Made by a program: the position numbers and the translations under genes. A stretch of 39,268 nt of DNA from a virus. Positions 5,688 to 12,530 of the stretch are shown piece after piece. Within the stretch, counting starts at the first letter, position 1. Every line of letters begins with the position of its first letter. The notes under the pieces are model-generated. The model did not search any database and was not told where the DNA came from. It was given only the letters and a program-made list of their open reading frames with translations. The DNA lies in IMG/VR virus record IMGVR_UViG_3300035118_000190, positions 1 through 39,268 of that record; one strand, 5' to 3'.

Positions 5688-6014
5688 ATGGCGCGTCCGG
5701 CGCGAACCCGTCGCAACGTCGGTCATTTCCTCAAGGAGTGGCGGAAACTTCGCGGCCTGTCGCAAGAGCGGCTGGCGGGCCGGATCGACACCTCGGTCGG
5801 GCTGATCTCGCAATGGGAAACCGGCGTCACCAAGCTGACCGAAGACAAGCTCGTGGAATTGGCCAAGGCGCTGCAGTGCGAGCCGGGCGACATTCTCTCG
5901 CGCGATCCGAACTCGGCGGACTATCAGCTCTGGCGCATCATCGTCGCCCTGCCGGCGGACGAGAAGGAACGGACACTCCGCGTGGTCGAGGCGCTCACGG
6001 GGAAAGTCGCGTGA
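5688..6014 (+). CDS. CI-like XRE-family repressor without cleavage domain, 108 aa
   Basis: The helix-turn-helix is clear (LSQERLAGRIDTSVGLISQW, about residues 25-44) and is followed by TEDKLVELAKAL, the XRE pattern. A short C-terminal helix pair (about 75-105) probably dimerises. There is no LexA/CI S24 peptidase domain, so RecA-stimulated self-cleavage is not expected. The ATG at 5688 is chosen because it starts at the conserved domain; an in-frame ATG at 5649 adds 13 residues. No ribosome-binding site is present at either start. Confidence 0.8.
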   Translation: MARPARTRRNVGHFLKEWRKLRGLSQERLAGRIDTSVGLISQWETGVTKLTEDKLVELAKALQCEPGDILSRDPNSADYQLWRIIVALPADEKERTLRVVEALTGKVA

Positions 6015-6017
6015 CGG

Positions 6018-6284
6018 ATGGCTCCTTTGGCTGACTTCGACACCAATCTTATGCGCGCTCAGCTCGCCGCGACTTGGTTTTCTTTGTGCCTGCAGGTCGC
6101 GCGCGACCTTTTCGGGAAGGGATACTTATCGCTTTCGGCGCCTGAGAAGAGTGCTGTTGACCAGATCGTTCTGGCGCAGGTGGGGTCCAACTACCAAGCG
6201 ATAACCCCTGAATGGCTGGCGGCCCAGCAAGCTCGGCCAGCCATGGGTTTCCAAGCCCCCACCGGAACACAGACCCAACCGTAG
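6018..6284 (+). CDS. Hypothetical protein downstream of the repressor, 88 aa
   Basis: Begins 3 bp after the repressor stop, so it is probably co-transcribed with it and expressed in the lysogen. Mostly helical at the start (NLMRAQLAATWFSLCLQVAR), with a Pro/Gln-rich tail. No family recognised. Confidence 0.5.
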   Translation: MAPLADFDTNLMRAQLAATWFSLCLQVARDLFGKGYLSLSAPEKSAVDQIVLAQVGSNYQAITPEWLAAQQARPAMGFQAPTGTQTQP

Positions 6285-6410
6285 ACATCTACTCCTCCCA
6301 AATTCATCCAATCAATGCGCGTATATCAACAATCAATTTGTGCGGTAAGGGGAGGTCGTGACTTATAGCGTCAGCGCTCGATCCGTAGCGTACTCGTTAG
6401 GGAAACAGCA

Positions 6411-6686
6411 ATGCGTAAGATGTTAGCGGGCGCCGTCGCGCTCCCAATACTTTTTGTTTCGTTTAACTCGTTTGCAGGCGGTCCTGCGTTTTGGGGCGGG
6501 GTTGCACAGGGATACCAGCAAGCTGAGATGCAATCGCTTTGTGTGCAAGCAATGCAAAATTATGTTCGGGGCGCGGGTCCGGTGCCGCCAGCGTTTTGTG
6601 CCGCTGCCAGCGCACCGCAGCAGCCCACCGTGACATGTAACACGCAACATTTCGGCAATGGCATGAGTCAGACCACTTGCCGGTAG
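6411..6686 (+). CDS. Small secreted Cys-containing protein, 91 aa
   Basis: A typical signal peptide (MRKMLAGAVALPILFVSF, then NSFAG) predicts export and cleavage near residue 22-23. The mature part has four cysteines, likely two disulfides in the periplasm. It lies with the repressor block, outside the lytic operons, so it may be a lysogenic-conversion gene. No family recognised. Confidence 0.6.
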   Translation: MRKMLAGAVALPILFVSFNSFAGGPAFWGGVAQGYQQAEMQSLCVQAMQNYVRGAGPVPPAFCAAASAPQQPTVTCNTQHFGNGMSQTTCR

Positions 6687-6692
6687 TAACCC

Positions 6693-7034
6693 ATGACAGC
6701 TCCGATTGAATGGGTCGATTGGCTCACCGGCGGCACCGCCGCGGTATTGTCTTATTTGCTGCTTTTTGCCATCGTCGGATTTGGCGCCACAGGGAATGCT
6801 TCCCCTCGTTTCATCGTCATTAGCTCGATACTTCTGTGGGTTCTCGCGTCGTCTGGTTCTTATGAATGGGGGCGAAATGCCGAGCGTTGGGACATGTTTC
6901 ATAAGTCCGCTACTCCGCTCCCCGTAGTAGGACGGGTAGCCACCTCCAGCGGTGGGGCCATCGTCGGCCGCTTACTCCCCATGCCAACTTGCCCGGAGCA
7001 AGCAGTCTGCGCCGACCCGGGCGATTACGACTAA
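6693..7034 (+). CDS. Membrane protein with two transmembrane helices, 113 aa
   Basis: Two hydrophobic helices (about residues 15-33 and 39-55), then a soluble tail with two cysteines (PTCPEQAVC). It starts 6 bp after the secreted-protein gene, so the two form a pair. Phage genes of this type near the repressor often act in superinfection exclusion or alter the lysogen's envelope. That role is inferred from location only. Confidence 0.55.
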   Translation: MTAPIEWVDWLTGGTAAVLSYLLLFAIVGFGATGNASPRFIVISSILLWVLASSGSYEWGRNAERWDMFHKSATPLPVVGRVATSSGGAIVGRLLPMPTCPEQAVCADPGDYD

Positions 7035-7060
7035 GCTAAAACTGTCTGCCCGGACCGTTC

Positions 7061-7073
7061 TTAGCTGACCTAA
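7061..7073. promoter_or_regulatory. Operator O3 (TTAGCTGACCTAA)
   Basis: Perfect TTAG-N5-CTAA palindrome just upstream of the -35 of the rightward PL-like promoter. With its flanks it is almost the reverse complement of O1. Confidence 0.8.
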
Positions 7074-7082
7074 TAATTCTTG

Positions 7083-7111
7083 TTGCGGTGAATTCTTAGG
7101 CTGACTAATAT
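7083..7111 (+). promoter_or_regulatory. PL-like promoter of the recombination/integration operon
   Basis: TTGCGG (7083-7088), 17-bp spacer, TAATAT (7106-7111). It lies between operators O3 and O4, with O4 overlapping the -10. It should drive the rightward genes from 7129 on and be shut by the repressor. Confidence 0.65.
7096..7108. promoter_or_regulatory. Operator O4 (TTAGGCTGACTAA)
   Basis: Perfect TTAG-N5-CTAA palindrome overlapping the -10 of the PL-like promoter, 35 bp centre to centre from O3. Confidence 0.8.
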
Positions 7112-7135
7112 GCTCCATCCAATCGCGGATGGAGC
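7112..7135 (+). other. Hairpin covering the start codon of the first PL gene
   Basis: GCTCCATCC and GGATGGAGC form a 9-bp stem with a 6-nt loop. The ATG at 7129 is inside the right arm and no ribosome-binding site is visible. The structure could limit translation of this gene. Confidence 0.6.
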
Positions 7136-7476
7136 GCTCGTTGCAAGCAATTCCCCGAGACATCGAGGCCGAGACCCAGCGCCAGGCCGATCAGGACGCC
7201 ATCGACGAGCTGTGGCGCGTCCTCCACACCATCATGCTCACCGACGACCTCACCGACCGGATGGGCGCGCCGCTGCATCAGCGCGCGACCGCTGCGCTGC
7301 GCGACGCGGCGCATGTGACGGTGCCGATCGAGGGTGCCGCGCCACTGACGATCGAGGATCTGGCCGAGGCGTGCGCCTACGTCGCCGCCGGGCTGCGCAG
7401 CCTCGACGCAACCCTGCGGGCGCGCGCCGCTGAGCTGCGCGAGGTCGCGCGCGACATGAAACGGCACTCGGCATGA
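7129..7476 (+). CDS. First gene of the PL-like operon, unknown function, 115 aa
   Basis: Largely helical, acidic protein (AIDELWRVLHTIMLTDDL; LTIEDLAEACAYVAAGLRSL). No family recognised. It starts about 18 bp after the promoter -10, and its stop overlaps the next start (ATGA). Confidence 0.6.
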   Translation: MERSLQAIPRDIEAETQRQADQDAIDELWRVLHTIMLTDDLTDRMGAPLHQRATAALRDAAHVTVPIEGAAPLTIEDLAEACAYVAAGLRSLDATLRARAAELREVARDMKRHSA

Positions 7477-7589
7477 TCCGCGCGTTCTTCGGCTACTGGC
7501 GCTGGCAGCGCAGCCGCGAGCGCATCCGCCCGATGACGCGCGGCTCGCTCTTCGCCCGCTGCGCGCGGGTGTGGATCACGCCGCCATGA
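7473..7589 (+). CDS. Tiny basic protein, 38 aa
   Basis: ATG at 7473 overlaps the previous stop (ATGA). The product is rich in Arg and aromatic residues (MIRAFFGYWRWQRSRERIR). No family recognised; supported by coupling only. Confidence 0.4.
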   Translation: MIRAFFGYWRWQRSRERIRPMTRGSLFARCARVWITPP

Positions 7590-7614
7590 CCATCACCCTC
7601 AATGGAGCAACGAT

Positions 7615-8175
7615 ATGAACATCGCAGTACGCAGACAGATTTCGCGACCTCTCAAGGTTCTGATCCCGCTCATCCGAAATGAGCTATCGGCGGGCGACAG
7701 CGCGGGGCTGGAGCATTACAGGCAGGCCGGCCAGATGCTGATCGAAGCGAAAGATCTGCTCACACATGGCGCGTGGGCACCCTGGCTGACCAAGAACTTC
7801 GACCTAAGCAGCCGCACGGCACGACGTTATATGCGGCTCGCCAATATGGCAGAGGAACAGGACGATTTCAAATCGGCCTCGCGCGGCCAAAGTCTATTTG
7901 GTGCAATTGGAGAGAATCGCAGTCGCTCCGCTTGGCGACCAGTGCACGCCGCAGCCGACCGCGTGAATGTCACGCATCTCGCCGATGAACGCCAATCACG
8001 CGAGGCCGAAACCAAACTGCACCGCGACCTCGCAGCGCAACTCATCGACTTGGGTTATCGCGCGCTGGCGACGCGCCTTCACCCTGATCGCGGCGGCTCG
8101 AAGGACGCAATGGCGCGTCTGAATGCCGTCCGTGATGAACTCAAATCCATCGCCGCAACCAGGAGGTTTGTATGA
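7615..8175 (+). CDS. DUF3102-like protein with C-terminal J-like segment, 186 aa
   Basis: Residues about 30-85 (LEHYRQAGQMLIEAKDLL; HGAWAPWLTKNFDLSSRTAR) match the DUF3102 pattern, a helical DNA-associated domain common in plasmids and phages of this host group. The C-terminus (about 140-180) has two helices joined by HPDRGGS, the HPD motif of DnaJ-type domains, which suggests contact with host DnaK. Start ATG at 7615 with GGAG eight bases before. Last codons overlap the next gene (ATGA). Could recruit chaperones to a replication or recombination complex. Confidence 0.65.
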   Translation: MNIAVRRQISRPLKVLIPLIRNELSAGDSAGLEHYRQAGQMLIEAKDLLTHGAWAPWLTKNFDLSSRTARRYMRLANMAEEQDDFKSASRGQSLFGAIGENRSRSAWRPVHAAADRVNVTHLADERQSREAETKLHRDLAAQLIDLGYRALATRLHPDRGGSKDAMARLNAVRDELKSIAATRRFV

Positions 8176-8408
8176 CGAATGAGGTAGTGAAGCCCTCGAA
8201 GCTGATCCGCGGCATGACCTCAGGGATGCGCGCGCATCTCGACGCGGTCGAGCGTGCCCGCGAGATTTATCTGACTGGGATGAAAAATCTGGAATCCGAT
8301 TATTTCACGCGCATCAAACGCGCGATGGAGAATCTTGTCCCCGGTCCGTCGCCATTGGAACCGGAAGCACCGCCGGCTGACGAAGCCGCTCCTGTAACGG
8401 TGAACTAG
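8172..8408 (+). CDS. Hypothetical helical protein, 78 aa
   Basis: ATGA overlap with the preceding gene. One long amphipathic helix (MRAHLDAVERAREIYLTGMK), then a Pro-rich tail. No family recognised. Confidence 0.55.
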   Translation: MTNEVVKPSKLIRGMTSGMRAHLDAVERAREIYLTGMKNLESDYFTRIKRAMENLVPGPSPLEPEAPPADEAAPVTVN

Positions 8409-8484
8409 GGCCTGGGGATGCGGATGACGACGATCATCGAAAACCATCGTGATCGCCGTCATCCAATGCCGCGCCTGGGAAAGA

Positions 8485-8643
8485 ATGAGAATGGAATTTT
8501 CACCCTGGTATTACTGGCTGTGGCGCAGCATTGCCGTTTTTTTCAAGCGCCTGAAACGCAAGTCGCCCTCAACCACGATCATCGAAACAATCGGCTATTT
8601 CGGCGTAATCGCCGTCATCTTCACTATTGCGAGCGTGTTTTGA
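8485..8643 (+). CDS. Small membrane protein, 52 aa
   Basis: Starts MRMEFSPWYYWLWRSIAVFF and has an aromatic, basic N-terminal region and a C-terminal transmembrane helix (IGYFGVIAVIFTIASVF). Starts at 8485 or 8491; a longer frame from 8449 is less likely because that stretch looks like a duplicated fragment. The overlapping frame 8418-8651 has unnatural composition. Function unknown. Confidence 0.45.
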   Translation: MRMEFSPWYYWLWRSIAVFFKRLKRKSPSTTIIETIGYFGVIAVIFTIASVF

Positions 8644-8644
8644 A

Positions 8645-9442
8645 ATGCTGACGGCTGAGCAACAGAGACTTCGCGATGGCAAGCTGACCGCGTCGCGCGT
8701 CGCGTGCCTGATGACCGGCGACGCCGAGAAGATCATGGACCTGTTCCGTGAGATGACAGGCGATCCGACCTATCAGCCCGAAGACCTTTCGGGCGTGTGG
8801 CCGGTGCGGCTGGGCGAAGCGACCGAGGCGCTCAATCTCGAATGGTACGGACGCAAGACCGGCCACCCCGTCACCCGCATGGGCGAGGTTGTCGTTGCTC
8901 GCGAAGCCCCTTGGGCGGCCGCGACTTTAGACGGTTTCGACCCCGTCATGTCGGCCGTCATCGAATGCAAGACAGTCGGCGGGTTCGAGGCGCGCGAGCG
9001 CATCGTCGAGCGCTACCAGCCGCAATGTCACTGGGCGATGATCTGCACCGGCACGCGCAAGACGTTCCTCTCAATCATCGAGGCCGGCCGCGAGCCGGTG
9101 ATCGAAGAGATCACCTTCGACGGCACCTATGCCCTCGAGCTGTGGCGCCGCGCCGAGATGTTCATGAAATGTGTTTGGGATCTCATTCCACCTGCGGTGT
9201 TCGATGCGGTTGCCGCGCCGGTTCCGCCCGAGCGCTGGCGCACGGTGTCGATGGAGGGCAACAACGCTTGGGCTGAGAACGCCTCGCTCTGGATTGAGCA
9301 CCGCTCCGCCTCGAAGAAATTCGATGGCGCCTCGAAAGAGCTGCGCGCGATGGTCGAGGCCGATGTCGGCAAGGCGACCGGCCACGGCGTTTTGGTGAAG
9401 CGCGATCGTGCCGGGCGGTTGTCAATCAGTGCGGAGAGATAG
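8645..9442 (+). CDS. YqaJ/lambda-exonuclease-like recombinase nuclease, 265 aa
   Basis: A 5'-3' double-strand DNA exonuclease of the PD-(D/E)XK fold that makes single-strand tails for the annealing protein encoded next. Visible motifs: LTASRVACLMTG near the N-terminus, GEATEALNLEWY (acidic residue of the site), ATLDGFDP then VIECKT (the D...ExK core, about residues 98-117), and YQPQCHWAMICTG. Start at MLTAEQQ (ATG 8645) lies just after the previous stop. The nuclease-RecT pair is a standard phage recombination module. Confidence 0.85.
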   Translation: MLTAEQQRLRDGKLTASRVACLMTGDAEKIMDLFREMTGDPTYQPEDLSGVWPVRLGEATEALNLEWYGRKTGHPVTRMGEVVVAREAPWAAATLDGFDPVMSAVIECKTVGGFEARERIVERYQPQCHWAMICTGTRKTFLSIIEAGREPVIEEITFDGTYALELWRRAEMFMKCVWDLIPPAVFDAVAAPVPPERWRTVSMEGNNAWAENASLWIEHRSASKKFDGASKELRAMVEADVGKATGHGVLVKRDRAGRLSISAER

Positions 9443-9443
9443 G

Positions 9444-10319
9444 ATGTCCAAGGAAATTGCGCTCTTCACCGTGAGCGACATTCGCGCCATGGGCGAAGCC
9501 ATCGCGCGGTCTGGTTTATTCGGCATGAAGACGCCCGAGCAGGCGATTGCGCTTTGCCTCGTCGCGCAGGCCGAGGGCCGCCATCCCGCTTTGGCAGCGA
9601 GAGATTACGATGTCATAAACGGCCGCCCGGCGAAGAAGGCCGAGGCGATGCTGCGCGACTTCATCGAGGCGGGCGGCAAGGTCGAATGGCACGAGTTGAG
9701 CGACACCAATGCCGACGCGACCTTCTCGCATTCCAGCGGCGGCACGGTGCGAATCACCTGGGATCTGGACCGCGCGAAGATGGCCGGGCTGACGGGCAAG
9801 GACATGTACAAGAAGTACCCGCGGCAGATGCTGCGCTCGCGCGTCGTGTCGGAAGGCGTGCGCACGGTTTGCCCGGCCGCAACCTCGGGCATGTATGTGC
9901 CGGAAGAGGTCGCGGCTTTCGAGCCGCGGCAAGCCACTGACGTTACGCCTGCGCGGACCCCGGCGCCGATCGCCGCGGCAATGCCTGCGCCGCCTCCGGC
10001 CGAGCCGCCGCACGATCCGGCGACGGGCGAAGTGGCGCCGCATCAGATCCCGGTACCGACCGTCGGCGACCGCACCGACTACATCGCCTTTGGCCGCAGC
10101 TTCATCGCCGCCGTGAAATCCGCGCGCGACATGAGCGAGCTGAAGGCGTGGCAGGCCGAGAACAAGGAGGCGCTCGACGAGTGTAAGAAGGCCGCAGTCA
10201 AGGCGTTTAAGAGCATCAGCGGGGCTATCGCGATGATGGAGGACAAGCTGTTGCCGGCGCCGGACGCGGCGGAGTTGGCCGAAGAAAGCGACCTGCCGAA
10301 TATTCTGATCGCCGGCTGA
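9444..10319 (+). CDS. recT: RecT-family single-strand annealing protein, 291 aa
   Basis: Pattern of RecT: MKTPEQAIALCLVAQAEGRH, AKKAEAMLRDFIEAGG, MYKKYPRQMLRSRVVSEGVR and CPAATSGMYVPEE. It anneals the single strands made by the upstream exonuclease. A Pro-rich linker (about 175-215) leads to a helical tail. ATG at 9444 with GGAG upstream. No separate SSB gene is seen nearby. Confidence 0.9.
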   Translation: MSKEIALFTVSDIRAMGEAIARSGLFGMKTPEQAIALCLVAQAEGRHPALAARDYDVINGRPAKKAEAMLRDFIEAGGKVEWHELSDTNADATFSHSSGGTVRITWDLDRAKMAGLTGKDMYKKYPRQMLRSRVVSEGVRTVCPAATSGMYVPEEVAAFEPRQATDVTPARTPAPIAAAMPAPPPAEPPHDPATGEVAPHQIPVPTVGDRTDYIAFGRSFIAAVKSARDMSELKAWQAENKEALDECKKAAVKAFKSISGAIAMMEDKLLPAPDAAELAEESDLPNILIAG

Positions 10320-10723
10320 TGTCGTATCTGCTGATGCGGCGGGAGGGAGATGCGCTGGTGCCAGCCGGCCGGGAGGCGACCGCGGCGCTGGCGCATCTCC
10401 CCGAGGGCAAGACCGTGATGGTGAAGATCGAGCACAAGCGCAACCTCGCGCAATTACGCCAGTACTGGGCCGTCCTCGAACGTGTCGTTATGTTGACAAA
10501 GTGGGAGACGAAAGAGCGGCTGCACATCGCGCTGAAGCTGCGGCTCGGGAGATACGATCTGCTCGACATCGGCGGCAAGCTCGTGCCGGTGCCGCACAGC
10601 ACCGCGCTGGACGAGATGACGCAGGCCGAGTTCAACACCTACTTCGAGGAGGCGATGCATCTGATCGGCGCCGAGATAGTGCCGGACGAGGACATGGATG
10701 CATTCCTCGCGGAGGTGGCATGA
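10319..10723 (+). CDS. DUF1367-like phage protein, 134 aa
   Basis: VMVKIEHKRNLAQLRQYWAV, then LKLRLGRYDLLDIGGKLVPV and MTQAEFNTYFEEAMHLI fit DUF1367, often found beside phage recombination genes (similar in position to Nin-region genes). Its ATG overlaps the recT stop by one base. Biochemical role unknown. Confidence 0.7.
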   Translation: MSYLLMRREGDALVPAGREATAALAHLPEGKTVMVKIEHKRNLAQLRQYWAVLERVVMLTKWETKERLHIALKLRLGRYDLLDIGGKLVPVPHSTALDEMTQAEFNTYFEEAMHLIGAEIVPDEDMDAFLAEVA

Positions 10724-10845
10724 CGAGCGCGAGGCCCCATTGGGACTATCTGACGAAGAGCCTCTTCGCATTCGTGGTGTGGATTGCGATCTTCGCCACC
10801 TTGGCGCTGATCATCACGCTGGCTCTCAACTTCCTGTTCTCGTAG
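10720..10845 (+). CDS. Single-span membrane peptide, 41 aa
   Basis: ATGA overlap with the previous gene. About 15 polar residues followed by one hydrophobic helix (AFVVWIAIFATLALIITLAL). Function unknown; membrane location is clear. Confidence 0.5.
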   Translation: MTSARPHWDYLTKSLFAFVVWIAIFATLALIITLALNFLFS

Positions 10846-10854
10846 GAGCATCCC

Positions 10855-11034
10855 ATGCCGCAAAAATACACGGTCGATCCGGATGTCTACTATCTCGCCG
10901 CGATGTTTGTGTCCGACCTGGACAACGTGACCGACGAGGACAAGCAGGAGCTCGCGCAGATCATCCAGGACGCGATCGAGGCTTGGATACAGGCGAAAGA
11001 AGCCCAAGCACCGCTACCGCCGCCAGCGCCGTAG
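10855..11034 (+). CDS. Small acidic protein, 59 aa
   Basis: Starts MPQKYTVDPDVYYLAAMF with GGAG nine bases upstream. Acidic helices, then a Pro-rich end. No family recognised. Lies between the membrane peptide and the excisionase in the same operon. Confidence 0.5.
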   Translation: MPQKYTVDPDVYYLAAMFVSDLDNVTDEDKQELAQIIQDAIEAWIQAKEAQAPLPPPAP

Positions 11035-11045
11035 GAGAGACGCCG

Positions 11046-11417
11046 ATGATTGACTGGCCGATAACCCTCGAGCAAGCCGCCGAGCGCTTGCGCTGGGTGG
11101 GCGAGTTGCGCCGCCTCAAGAAGATCGCCCGTGCAGCCGGCGCTGGCTACAGTGCAGGCCGAGGTAATTGGCAATTGTTCGAACCGGATTTTCAGATCCT
11201 TGTGGAGACCCTCCGATGCCGCTCCAACTCAAGCGCCGTGCGCGCAGCCCCTACTGGTATGTCCGCGGCACGTTCCACGGCACGCGAGTCAACGAAAGCA
11301 CGCAGAGCACGGATAAAACGGTCGCTCAACGCTACCTCCGCGCCCTCGAATCCGATCTTGCTCGCGGGGTCCAACGTGACGCCATTACCTTCCGCCAAGG
11401 GACGGCGCTCTACCTGA
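11046..11417 (+). CDS. xis: Excisionase-like HTH protein, 123 aa
   Basis: The N-terminus (ITLEQAAERLRWVGELRRLK, then GAGYSAGRGNWQLFEPDFQI) is a winged-helix/MerR-like domain of phage excisionases. The tail is Ser/Arg-rich and reads 202 bp into the integrase gene in another frame. I recall similar long Ser/Arg tails in alphaproteobacterial phage homologues, so the overlap is probably genuine. GGAGAG six bases before the ATG. Adjacent to int and not far from attP, as expected. Confidence 0.7.
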   Translation: MIDWPITLEQAAERLRWVGELRRLKKIARAAGAGYSAGRGNWQLFEPDFQILVETLRCRSNSSAVRAAPTGMSAARSTARESTKARRARIKRSLNATSAPSNPILLAGSNVTPLPSAKGRRST

Positions 11418-12187
11418 AGGCGCATCCGCGCGCGCTCCCCGACGAGCGTGCGATCCAAGCCTTGTGCGATCACCTGATCGACCGGGTGACGCGCTTCGGC
11501 GAGCTCGCTCTCCCCGCCATCAAGCCATACATGGTAACGGCGGCGGCGCTGGCGCTTTATCCAGACCGCGCGGCATCGACCCTCAACCGCATGGTCATCA
11601 TGAACGCGGGCGCGATCATCAACTACTGCGCCGAGCAGGATCTCTGCCCGCCGATCAAGCTGAAGCGGCTGAAGGAGCGCGAGGTCGAGCCGCGGGATGT
11701 CGATGCCGGCGTAGCGCGCGCGCTCGAGGCAGCGGTGGAGGGACGGCAGCAGCTTCTCCTGCTGATGCTGTTCCGCCAAGGCTGGCGCATCGGCGAGCTG
11801 CTGACGATCAAGTGGCCGCAACTCGATCTGGCCGAGGCGGTGATCCTGCACCACAACCATAAAGGCGACGCCTGGAACAAGGTGCCGCTGCATGAGGATG
11901 TCGCGGCCGCACTGGCGCTAATCCCCGAAGCCGAGCGCGTCGGCAAGCTATTCCCCTGGAACAACCGCTGGGATGTCTATCGCTGGCTGAAGCCGTTGGC
12001 GAAGCGGCTAGGCACCACGTTCACGCCGCACCAGGCGCGACACACTTTCGCGACTCGGCGCACGAACGACGGGGCGACCGCGCACGATCTGGTGCTGACG
12101 GGCAACTGGGCCGATCTCAAATCCGTGAAGCGCTATACGCGGGTCGATATCGAGCGGGCGCGGTCGGTCATCAACCGCGTGAAGTAG
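11216..12187 (+). CDS. int: Tyrosine-recombinase integrase, 323 aa
   Basis: The catalytic set is visible: Arg in GWRIGELL, Lys in HHNHKGDAW, HxxR in HQARHTFATRR, and the nucleophile Tyr in SVKRYTRVD. The N-terminus (LKRRARSPYWYVRGTFHGT) is a short SAM-like arm-binding region, small for this family. Start ATG at 11216 with GGAG upstream; a longer in-frame start at 11168 is unlikely. It should recombine the attP at 12671-12723 with a host tRNA-Thr gene. Confidence 0.93.
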   Translation: MPLQLKRRARSPYWYVRGTFHGTRVNESTQSTDKTVAQRYLRALESDLARGVQRDAITFRQGTALYLKAHPRALPDERAIQALCDHLIDRVTRFGELALPAIKPYMVTAAALALYPDRAASTLNRMVIMNAGAIINYCAEQDLCPPIKLKRLKEREVEPRDVDAGVARALEAAVEGRQQLLLLMLFRQGWRIGELLTIKWPQLDLAEAVILHHNHKGDAWNKVPLHEDVAAALALIPEAERVGKLFPWNNRWDVYRWLKPLAKRLGTTFTPHQARHTFATRRTNDGATAHDLVLTGNWADLKSVKRYTRVDIERARSVINRVK

Positions 12188-12212
12188 GAAAAGCATGCCG
12201 GCATGTTCCACG

Positions 12213-12416
12213 TCATTTCACGTCTCCTTTGACGCGCTCGACGGCGGCACCAGCCTGAGGAACATCCTTAACCAGTGTCCACAGCCCCTTTATCAACTCG
12301 TCGATCTTCTCCATCGCATACTGATCGTCGCGATGAACCACGCTCAACGCCGACAATACGGCGTCGGTACACGCAACCAACACGCTGCAAAGCTCATCCA
12401 CGTCCTTGCCGCTCAT
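12213..12416 (-). CDS. Small helical protein, 67 aa
   Basis: Convergent with int; 25 bp, including a CATGCCGGCATG palindrome, separate the two stops. Strong ribosome site (AAGGAGGCGGG then ATG). Reads as two or three helices (MEKIDELIKGLWTLVKDV). Last of three coupled leftward genes. Unknown function. Confidence 0.6.
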   Translation of the reverse strand: MSGKDVDELCSVLVACTDAVLSALSVVHRDDQYAMEKIDELIKGLWTLVKDVPQAGAAVERVKGDVK

Positions 12417-12529
12417 CCCGCCTCCTTCACGCGCTTGATGGCGGTGCGGGCAATATCGCCAGTCTCGCGCTGCACGACCGCTTCCGTCACCGCTATCAGC
12501 TCAGCTATCGTCCGCCGCCTCTCACTCAT
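12413..12529 (-). CDS. Tiny protein, 38 aa
   Basis: ATGA overlap with the following 67-aa gene, and GGGAG upstream of its own ATG. Sequence begins MSERRRTIAELIAV. Helical, basic start; unknown function. Confidence 0.5.
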   Translation of the reverse strand: MSERRRTIAELIAVTEAVVQRETGDIARTAIKRVKEAG

Positions 12530-12530
12530 T

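Noticed and set aside
7586-7618. 10-codon ORF overlapping the DUF3102-like start
   Set aside because: It starts and ends by overlap, but so short a frame is expected by chance; its centre is more simply the ribosome site of the next gene.
8418-8651. 77-aa frame over the small membrane gene
   Set aside because: His/Arg/Asn-rich shadow; the overlapping frame has a clear membrane helix.
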